Shown: positions 56,315 through 64,000 of the stretch, in pieces | Position numbering within the stretch: the stretch's first letter is position 1 | Layout: each line of letters opens with the position of its first letter | NCBI RefSeq assembly: GCF_000801105.2 | Contig: NC_079516.1 | Coordinates: 31,888,790 to 31,952,789, forward strand | Length of the DNA stretch: 64,000 nt | Direction: 5' to 3' | Source: Raphanus sativus | Taxonomy: Eukaryota; Streptophyta; Magnoliopsida; Brassicales; Brassicaceae | The notes under the pieces: generated by a model | The model's input: only the letters and a program-made list of their open reading frames with translations | Database searches by the model: none | What the model was told of the DNA's origin: nothing | Translations under genes and position numbers: made by a program

Positions 56315-57466
56315 TGATACACTAAAAATGAATCCTTGCTACTGCCAAGTTAACAGTTGCAATTGTAGTACTTAAGATTCAAATCCAGAGGACCAGTCTA
56401 CACTCTAGTTCTATAAGTTTCAGAATCAAGCTAAGAAGAAGATATGATTTGGTTGCAATAGGCGATAGTAAACAAGCAAAATAAACACGAGATTGATTCA
56501 ATTAAACAAGAGCTGACCTAGGGTATTTCATTGGGTGTTGAATTGGAGCCAAACAATTATTCAAGCGCGATGAAGTGCTTTCTAGAACTCGGATACTCAG
56601 CTGGAACACTCCACTATCGTGGTAGTGATCGCTTTGCAGATCGATCTCACCACCTAACTGTCGTTGGGATGAAGATCGATTGCCAGCTTTAGGGAACAGG
56701 TCCGATCAGTTCACTTACCACCCTAATATCTACTTTCGCTGATTAGGGATACTAAGCTCATTCAATACATGTCAAGTTATCATCCTAAGCGGTTAACTAG
56801 GTGATGAGAACTAGTGATCTAACATCAAGTGATCAGTTTAATGAAAGCAGTAGAAACAGTATGAATGAAAGAACAGTTATGGATCGCTTATCTATGTTTA
56901 GCTCATGTCTCAACACCCTAAAAACCCTAGGCGAGCAAGGTCACTACTCGATCATGATGCACATAAACAAAGACATAAATCCTGAATAAAATTGCATAAG
57001 AACAGAGTATGAAACAATAGGGTTCAGATGATCTTCTCTATGAGAGGATGGATTCTTCTCCCTTACAAGTTGCAGATCGCAAATACTCAGTGTTCTCTTG
57101 GAAAAACTAACGTAAAAAAATAGAAAATAGATAGGTGGCGTTTTATATGGAGGCGCCCATCAGAAGAAAAGAGATTAGGGCAACAGGGCTTAAATTCCCG
57201 AAATAGGAGTTTCCATATTTGTCTGGAACAATCTCCGGATCACTCCGTCTGCTTGTTCCGCTTGAGAGAGATCAGTCTCGGGACTGTTCTCTTGAGTGTT
57301 CTCCGCAGGAATGCTCCAAAAGGACTTCTTTTCATCAGGCACCTTCTCTTCTTTCTTCTGCTAACTCCAGACCTGTAAAAGGTCAAAAAAGACTAGACTG
57401 ACACGAATTAGTGACTGGACACAAATAAAAACATATATACAATGATGTGAAAAACACCATATATCA
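56315..57466 (-). repeat. Athila 3' LTR, copy 2
   Basis: 1152 bases, TGATACACTA to TATATCA. Differs from 44668-45817 by only a handful of one- or two-base changes. Confidence 0.9.
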
Positions 57467-58963
57467 ATTCCCCCAGACTTAGATCCTTGTTTGTCCTCGA
57501 ACAAGGCAAGTACCAAGAACAGGGAGAAAGGTTTGAAAGCGTGGGAACTCGCTTATTCTCAGCAACCATACTCTTACCACAAATCTCTGAACCATACAAG
57601 CTGTAGATTAGGACCACACACACTTACTGAGAACCCCCTGATCGCTGTTCGAAGATCGGCTCCTTACTCTACATCTTAACCTGAAAAGGCAACACTTTCG
57701 AGACAAAACTCCTTATGTTCAATTAAGATCAGTGTGAGCTTCTTGTCACAGGCTCTACTCAGAGAGAACGGGCTAGGTATAGAACATGCTAACTTTTATG
57801 GTGGAGTTCAAGAGTGTTTAGGGTTTACCAAGAGCGGGTGCAGGATATCGCACAAAATGGTCGTGAGAGGACGGCTCCATTGAGGTCCACAGTCCTTACT
57901 CATCTCTGCTAATCGGACTGCTCTCCGATAGATCGATCATAGGACTGCTCTGCGCGATTCAACTTCCCCTTCAGAACACTTCACTGAAACCACCATTACT
58001 TTCTCAACTTCCCCAGTGGCATGCATCATAGATTCTTCCCCTTCTCGTCACCAGTAAATCAAAGCAAAAATATTTTTTTTTTATACTGAATTACAAAATG
58101 CTGGGGTGATGAGCAATGAGGTAACAAGTGATGTACTTGATGCCACTGGTGATTCATTCTGGTCTGTTCTAGCCACTTACTTCTTCGTTGTTCTCCATGG
58201 TATCAGAACAGGCATCTCGGTTGTTCCCTTACGTGTCGGAACAAGCACTCCGGTTGTTCTGCCTGCTTCCGCTGTGTGAGCATTGATGAGTAAGAACTGC
58301 GTCGATCCTTTCCTCTCCGACCTTTTTGCACATATCTGCACATAAAGTACTAGGAAAGCAAATGCATGAGGGTGGAATTAAAGGTCAGGGTTCAAGGTGG
58401 GAACTAGCTAAAGATGAGCTAGCCACTCAGGAACAGCAAGAGGGATAAAAATCGGATAAGAAGTCCTGAGTGTAGTTCTCATTCTACCCTGATCTAGTGC
58501 CCATGACAAGAAGAATTAAAGTCCAGATTAGGTTCAGATAAAGTGGAGTTAAGTCTGCCCAGTGTAACCTGATCGATATAGAACTTCTGGAGTGTCAAAT
58601 GAGATAAGTCAGGGTGTTCCAGGTCCATGTGTGGGTCTTTCATCACTGCTAAGGTCACTGAATAAGAAGGTTAAAGCACGAGGTGGTTAAAGAGCATCAC
58701 AAAATAAGGTCCTGATTCCCACAATAGTTTTGACTGACTCGATCCTAAGGACTGACTAGATAAAAACATAAAAATGACACAAGGACTGACTCAAGAAGCA
58801 CACAAGCGAATATAGTACAATCGCTCCCCCAGACTTAGTTCACACCATCTCTGGTTGTGAAAATAAATCAGAGGAAGCTGAAACACACCAAACAGAAGCA
58901 AATAACATGAAAAATAAATAGTTCAGATGGATAAGACAAGGGATAGAAATAGTCCTCTCGGAC
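57467..58963. other. polypurine tract and non-coding region, copy 2
   Basis: A polypurine tract directly follows the LTR (57467-57484, minus strand). The second tract is at 58824-58838. Otherwise non-coding, as in copy 1. Confidence 0.65.
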
Positions 58964-60379
58964 TCAGTCTGAATCGCCGCTACCGGAGTGACCAGCTGTC
59001 CTCCTGTTCCTCGGCAGTCTCTCTGCTCCAGTCGATGTTCCCGCGTGTTCCTTGCCTGGGCGCCTTGTTCTCTGCGGCGTACGCTCCTCCTGTGCTCCAA
59101 TGCAGTCGCCTGTGATCGCCTTCAGTATCCTCTTCATGAGGCTGTTGTTCTTCTTCTGGGAGTCAACCATCCAGCGTCTGTAGGCGTGATCATCAGTCAC
59201 ATCGGTGAAGTCCTCCAAGTCATACTCACCATCAGCCGGTGGAGTCACATGCTCCACATCATCCATGTCTTCATCATCGTGCTGAACCTGCGCCTTCAGA
59301 TCATCGCAGAGGTGCTCTTCATCGAGTGAGAACACAATGTTCTCCAAGGATAAGAAGTCTGTGAACCCAGGCATAGGGAGCTTGCAGTACAGAGGGTTCC
59401 CTTCTTTATCCTGGAACTTGTAGGTGGTCTCGTCGCGCAGGATGTGGCATGCGATCAGGTAGGGAGTATCGATGTACTCCATCTCAGAGACGACCGTGTA
59501 CGAGCTGAGGTTGATGTTGAAGCGCTGGAACAATGGTGTGAGCAGACTGCCGCAACGATCCTTCTTATCATCAGTACGAACCAGTGTGTCCTTGCGGTCA
59601 GCGAACATGGAGATGAGATGAAACCCCGGGTTGGTCTTGACTTCCTGGAATGGGGTGATGTTCTCTCTACGCATCTCGTCCTCAAGTCCCGTATAGAGAA
59701 CCTGGAGCTCTCCATTTGTGATCTTGGATGTGTACTCCTTCGCGAACAGCACATTGGACACAATCTTGGCGATGATCCGGATGGCAGGGTTCCGGATCTG
59801 CGACTGATAGGCCTTGCGAGAAGTGAACTTGCCGGCTGCAATGAGATCCCAAAAGGTGTCTGCCGGTTTGAATTTCCTTTCCACTGAAACCCCCTTTGGC
59901 GTGTCTGCAATCTCGAATAGCGAGTTCAGGTCGTCGAGAGAGATGGTGCAGAACTTGCCATCAGCCATGAAGGAGAAGAAGCAGTTCTCGTACGTAGGCG
60001 CATTGGGGTTCTGGTAAGTGATCTTGCATGTCGCGAGCACTTGCCTGACCAAGTCGGGGTAGAGAACCTGAGCCTGGTAGCAGAGAGGCATGATTCCCAT
60101 AGCCTGCATCGTGTCGAACACCTCAGTGCCAAGGCCTAGATCGCCTAGTGTTTGCTGGTTCACGAACCGCGTGGGCAAGATCTCTGCTAGGAGGAGCTTG
60201 TTGTATATTGCTGCCGACTCCTTGTCCCATCCCTCGACGTTGAAGTCAAGGAGCATCGAATCATTAAGGTCGATGGGCGCTCCCTCAGTCTTGTTCGGCC
60301 ACGGGTACCCAGGTGGAGCACTCGCGGCTGGAGAAGCTGTGCTCTTGGTGGCTCTTGCGTTCCGCATCTTTGGAGGCAT
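58964..60379 (-). CDS. Athila ORF-1-family protein, copy 2, intact
   Basis: 471 codons on the minus strand from ATG at 60379 (MPPKMRNARATKSTASPAAS). Resembles the Arabidopsis retrotransposon ORF-1 (ATHILA) family: the central region has LYPDLVRQVLATCKITYQNP, FMADGKFCTISLDDLNSLFE and NPAIRIIAKIVSNVLFAKEY. A very acidic stretch (DDEDMDDVEHVTPPADGEYD) and a basic C terminus (RTPQRTRRPGKEH) follow. It occupies the env-like position after pol, on the same strand. No signal peptide, membrane anchor or glycoprotein-like features are visible, so an envelope role is not supported. The function of the family is unknown. It gives the unbroken reference for the frameshifted copy at 47314-48727. Confidence 0.85.
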   Translation of the reverse strand: MPPKMRNARATKSTASPAASAPPGYPWPNKTEGAPIDLNDSMLLDFNVEGWDKESAAIYNKLLLAEILPTRFVNQQTLGDLGLGTEVFDTMQAMGIMPLCYQAQVLYPDLVRQVLATCKITYQNPNAPTYENCFFSFMADGKFCTISLDDLNSLFEIADTPKGVSVERKFKPADTFWDLIAAGKFTSRKAYQSQIRNPAIRIIAKIVSNVLFAKEYTSKITNGELQVLYTGLEDEMRRENITPFQEVKTNPGFHLISMFADRKDTLVRTDDKKDRCGSLLTPLFQRFNINLSSYTVVSEMEYIDTPYLIACHILRDETTYKFQDKEGNPLYCKLPMPGFTDFLSLENIVFSLDEEHLCDDLKAQVQHDDEDMDDVEHVTPPADGEYDLEDFTDVTDDHAYRRWMVDSQKKNNSLMKRILKAITGDCIGAQEERTPQRTRRPGKEHAGTSTGAERLPRNRRTAGHSGSGDSD

Positions 60380-61161
60380 CTACAAGACAGAAACAAAATC
60401 CAATATCAGCCCAGTTCGTTGGTTGTTCTAGAAACGATGGAACAATCCAATCTTCTCGTTCTATCCAAGTCCATCGATTACTAGACAACCTACACAAGCC
60501 TCAATCTCAAAAGTAGAAATCGCAAAGGCCAAGAATCACAAGCAACAATCGGTTTCTTATTCCATTCAGAATCAACCATGAATTCAATCCTAGTAGCAAA
60601 TATACTATCAAGGGCTACAATCTAGGATGAAATCGCAAGCATAAAGGAAAAAGAGGATCCAAGAAATCACTCCCAATTCGCGATTTGCATGCGCAAAGAG
60701 GGGGAGAGTTCTTGTCCGATTACCTTGATTGGAGAGGTGAATCCTGCAAAACAACCCAATCTCAAGAGAATCCCAAGAGGTTAGAACCAAAATCGAAGAG
60801 AAAGAAAGAGAGGTGAGTTCGCGATTTTAGGGTTCTAAGGGGGGGGTTGTGCGGCGAGAGAGATGAAGTGGGGAAGTGGAATGTTGGGCTTTTAAAAACC
60901 AATCAAAACCGCTTCCCCTTCTTTTTTTTTCCTTTTTTTTTTTAATTTATTTTTTTTTATTCGAGAACTTACCTTGGAACAATCGGCGGAACAACCGCTG
61001 GAGTGCTCTCCTGGAGTGATCTCGAATTTTCTTGATTTTTCAACCTGCAAGTTAGTTCCTAGAAAGATAAAGACAAAAAGAAAACAATATTTACACTCAC
61101 CAGTGGGTTGCCTCCCACCAAGCGCTTGTTTTCTGTCACTAGCTTGACTTCAATGAGCCGA
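60380..61161. other. spacer between pol and the extra ORF, copy 2
   Basis: Counterpart of 48728-49502. The T tract is interrupted by CC and its length differs from copy 1. Confidence 0.5.
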
Positions 61162-64000
61162 TTAGGCTTGAGGGGGATCGCTTAAGGGTATCTCTACACC
61201 TTCAGCGATTGTTGTGTCAGCAAGATATGGCTTGAGACGCTGACCATTGACAACAAATTCTCCTCCTCTTGTGTCCAGCAACACAACAGCTCCATAAGGG
61301 CAAACCTCCTTGATGGTGAAAGGTCCAGACCATCTAGATTTAAGCTTTCCAGGGAACAGCTTAACCCGTGAATTGAAGAGTAAGACCTGATCGTTCGGAG
61401 CAAAGCTTCTGCTGATGATCCGCTTGTCGTGGAACGCCTTGGTCTTTTCCTTGTAGATCTTAGAACTCTCATAGGCCAGATGCCTGATCTCCTCCAACTC
61501 GTGGATCTGAATGGTTCGCCTCTCCTTGGCAGGTTTGATGTCGAAGTTGAGTAGTTTGACAGCCCAAGCCGCCTTGTACTCTAGCTCAACAGGTAGGTGG
61601 CACGCCTTGCCATAGACCAGATGATAGGGAGTGGTCCCTAAAGGGGTCTTGTAGGCTGTTCTGTACGCCCAGAGAGCATCGTCGAGCTTAAGGGACCAAT
61701 CCTTGCGGGTGGTGTTGACAGTCTTCTGCAGGATATTCTTGATCTCTCTGTTCGAAACTTCCACTTGACCACTTGTTTGAGGATGGTAGGCGGTTGCAAC
61801 CTTGTGTTTCACACCATTCTTGCTCAGCAATCCTTGGAACAACTTGTTGATAAAGTGAGTTCCACCATCGCTTATAACCACTCTAGGCACTCCAAATCTT
61901 GGGAAGATGATGGAGGTGAACATCTTGGTTACAACTCGCGCATCATTGGTTGGACTAGCAATCGCTTCTACCCACTTTGAGACATAGTCCACAGCAACTA
62001 GGATGTACTCATTCTTGTGAGAGATTGGGAAAGGTCCCATGAAATCGATCCCCCAGCAATCGAACACTTCAACTTCCAAGATGTAGTTCTGAGGCATCTC
62101 GTTTCTCTTGCTTATACTCCCCATCCTTTGGCAGGAATTACATCGAGATATGAAGGCGTGAGCATCTCTGAACATAGTGGGCCACCAAAAACCGGCTTGG
62201 AGGATCTTGGAAACAGTCTTGAAGGTGGCAAAGTGACCAGCATAAGAGGAACCATGGCAGTGGTGAAGGATCCCTGGAATATCAGCCTCTGGAACACATC
62301 TCCTGAAGATCCCATCCTTGCCTTGCCGATAGAGATACGGCTCATCCCAGAAGTAGTGCCTCGCCTCCCTTAGAAATTTCCTCTTCTCATTCCCAGTGAA
62401 CCTCAAAGGCTCTTTCTCAGCTGCCAAGAAGTTGGCAATCTCAGCAAACCATGGAAGGTTCGGGTACTCCTTCTGGATCACTGCAACGAATGCTCCTTCT
62501 ACGCGGGAACAGTCCTTGATGGCAGGTGACGACTGCTCCATGTTGAGCAGACCAATCGCATTGACGTACTCCATCGGTTGTTCCACATCAAGAACTGTCT
62601 CATCTGACACTTTCATCCTGGAGAGATGATCTGCTACTCCATTATCAACCCCCTTCTTGTCTCTTATCTCCAGATCAAACTCTTGGAGCAAAAGAATCCA
62701 CCTTAAGAGCCGCGGTTTAGCATCCTTCTTCGTGAGTAGGTACTTGAGAGCTGCATGGTCTGTGTGCACAATCACCTTTGATCCAACCAGATAGGATCTG
62801 AACTTCTCAAAAGCGAACACGATGGCAAGGAGCTCCTTCTCTGTGGTTGCGTATCGGCACTGAGCTTCGTCTAAGGTTCTGCTTGCATAGTAGATCACGT
62901 GAAGCTTCTTGTCCTTACGCTGTCCAAGGACTGCTCCTACTGCAAAATCACTTGCATCTGTCATGATCTCAAAAGGAAGATCCCAGTCTGGAGGTTGGAC
63001 AACTGGTGCACTGACTAGGGCTCCCTTGATCGTGTGGAATGCGGCTAAGCAGTCGCTGTCAAAGGAAAACTGAGCTTCCTTGCAGAGCAGTCGAGTGAGT
63101 GGTCTCGCGATCTTAGAGAAGTCCTGGATGAACCTCCTATAGAAACCAGCGTGTCCCAAGAAACTCCTGATTCCCTTCACTGAAGTTGGTGGTTGCAGAC
63201 TCATCATGACCTCGATCTTGGCCTTGTCCACCTCAATGCCTTTCTCTGATATCTTGTGTCCCAGAACAATCCCATCTCTGACCATGAAGTGGCATTTCTC
63301 CCAGTTCAGCACCAGATGCTTCTCCTCGCATCGCTTCAGCACCCTGCACAAATTTGACAAACAGACATGAAAGGAGCTTCCATAGACGCTGAAATCGTCC
63401 ATGAAAACCTCCATTATGTCTTCGATCAGATCAGTAAAAATCGACATCATGCATCGCTGGAAAGTCGCTGGAGCATTGCACAAGCCGAAGGGCATCCTCC
63501 TGTATGCATATGTTCCATAGGGGCATGTGAACGTCGTCTTCTCCTGATCATCTGGGTGGATGGGAATCTGAAAGAAACCTGAATAACCATCTAAAAAGCA
63601 ATAGTAAGGGTGGTTAGCCAATCTCTCAAGCATTTGATCAATAAAAGGAAGTGGGAAGTGATCCTTACGAGTCGCAGCATTCAACTTACGAAAATCAATG
63701 CACATGCGATGACCAGTAACTGTTCTAGTGGGGATCAATTCATTCTTTTCATTGGTTATCACAGTGATCCCACCTTTCTTAGGTACTACATGCACAGGAC
63801 TAAACCACTTACTATCAGAGATCGCATAGATCACACCTGCTTCTAGAAGTTTCATTATCTCTTTCTTTACAACATCTTTTAGATTCGGGTTTAACCTCCT
63901 CTGATGTTCCACAGAAGTCATCGATTCATCTTCCAGGTGTATTCTATGCATGCACAGATCAGGTGAAATGCCATGTATGTCAGCTAGAGAATAACCTAAA
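61162..64000 (-). CDS. Athila pol, copy 2, partial
   Basis: Open from the window edge to TGA at 61162. Same domain order as copy 1: reverse transcriptase with FMDD near 63400, RNase H, zinc finger, and an integrase core with DGGTHF near 61860. Carries SPVHVV and RDGIVLGHK where copy 1 has SHVHVV and RDEIVLGHK, so copy 2 looks like the less damaged version. The N terminus lies outside the window. Confidence 0.93.
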   Translation of the reverse strand, partial: LGYSLADIHGISPDLCMHRIHLEDESMTSVEHQRRLNPNLKDVVKKEIMKLLEAGVIYAISDSKWFSPVHVVPKKGGITVITNEKNELIPTRTVTGHRMCIDFRKLNAATRKDHFPLPFIDQMLERLANHPYYCFLDGYSGFFQIPIHPDDQEKTTFTCPYGTYAYRRMPFGLCNAPATFQRCMMSIFTDLIEDIMEVFMDDFSVYGSSFHVCLSNLCRVLKRCEEKHLVLNWEKCHFMVRDGIVLGHKISEKGIEVDKAKIEVMMSLQPPTSVKGIRSFLGHAGFYRRFIQDFSKIARPLTRLLCKEAQFSFDSDCLAAFHTIKGALVSAPVVQPPDWDLPFEIMTDASDFAVGAVLGQRKDKKLHVIYYASRTLDEAQCRYATTEKELLAIVFAFEKFRSYLVGSKVIVHTDHAALKYLLTKKDAKPRLLRWILLLQEFDLEIRDKKGVDNGVADHLSRMKVSDETVLDVEQPMEYVNAIGLLNMEQSSPAIKDCSRVEGAFVAVIQKEYPNLPWFAEIANFLAAEKEPLRFTGNEKRKFLREARHYFWDEPYLYRQGKDGIFRRCVPEADIPGILHHCHGSSYAGHFATFKTVSKILQAGFWWPTMFRDAHAFISRCNSCQRMGSISKRNEMPQNYILEVEVFDCWGIDFMGPFPISHKNEYILVAVDYVSKWVEAIASPTNDARVVTKMFTSIIFPRFGVPRVVISDGGTHFINKLFQGLLSKNGVKHKVATAYHPQTSGQVEVSNREIKNILQKTVNTTRKDWSLKLDDALWAYRTAYKTPLGTTPYHLVYGKACHLPVELEYKAAWAVKLLNFDIKPAKERRTIQIHELEEIRHLAYESSKIYKEKTKAFHDKRIISRSFAPNDQVLLFNSRVKLFPGKLKSRWSGPFTIKEVCPYGAVVLLDTRGGEFVVNGQRLKPYLADTTIAEGVEIPLSDPPQA

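Larger units (their letters stand above)
56315..64000 (-). mobile_element. Athila-type LTR retrotransposon, copy 2, cut by window end
   Basis: Near-identical to 44668-52341: 3' LTR, non-coding region, extra ORF (intact here) and pol. The window ends inside the N-terminal part of pol. Confidence 0.92.

Noticed and set aside
58964..60379. Extra Athila ORF as an envelope glycoprotein
   Set aside because: No signal peptide, membrane anchor or Cys/Asn pattern; it matches the ATHILA ORF-1 type instead.
56315..64000. Second Athila as an independent insertion
   Set aside because: Its host flank is the same LINE fragment as for copy 1, which independent insertion would not produce.

Overview
This is nuclear DNA from a plant of the mustard family, most likely a Brassica-type species. 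Three things point there. Genes have plant-style GT-AG introns in AT-rich DNA. The left end carries a block (phospholipid flippase, TRB-type telomere-repeat-binding protein, TIM23 remnant, USP/protein kinase) whose order matches the Arabidopsis chromosome 1 paralogous segments around ALA4-TRB4-TIM23-1 and ALA5-TRB5-TIM23-2 (locus order recalled from memory, not searched). The rest is filled with transposon families typical of Brassicaceae.

Region by region. 1-3.4 kb: the 3' end of an ALA-type P4-ATPase gene, convergent with a complete six-exon TRB4/TRB5-like gene. 3.4-15 kb: AT-rich repeats interrupted by a decayed LINE (7615-12856), whose insertion can be read against an unoccupied tandem copy of the target. 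15.2-15.5 kb: a broken TIM23 gene in its expected syntenic slot. 16.4-19.0 kb: a complete eight-exon USP-domain protein kinase gene. 19.3-36.8 kb: a Helitron graveyard with at least five elements whose two ends can both be read, captured gene pieces (a 3-hydroxyacyl-CoA dehydrogenase exon and unidentified exon-like blocks), a decayed Helitron helicase and RPA-like protein, and a Pack-MULE (30849-32054) carrying a DRIP-like RING-finger exon. 37.3-43.0 kb: a full-length LINE with an intact ORF1 and one in-frame stop in ORF2. 43.1-44.1 kb: a hAT-type MITE and a small DUF761-type gene. 44.2-64.0 kb: an Athila-type LTR retrotransposon on the minus strand, inserted in an older minus-strand LINE. It is present twice on either side of a 100-N assembly gap, and both copies share the same host flank.

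Only four ordinary host genes look functional or part-functional: the flippase end, TRB, the kinase and the DUF761 gene. Nearly everything else is transposon-derived. The most informative material is structural: nested and abutting Helitrons, gene capture, an empty-site duplicate of a LINE target, and an apparent assembly duplication. Nothing here is clearly an undescribed system. The best candidates for something new are the Pack-MULE RING ORF, the repeat pair at 21.8 and 26.5 kb (each followed by gene-like sequence), and the three tandem Helitron 5' termini.
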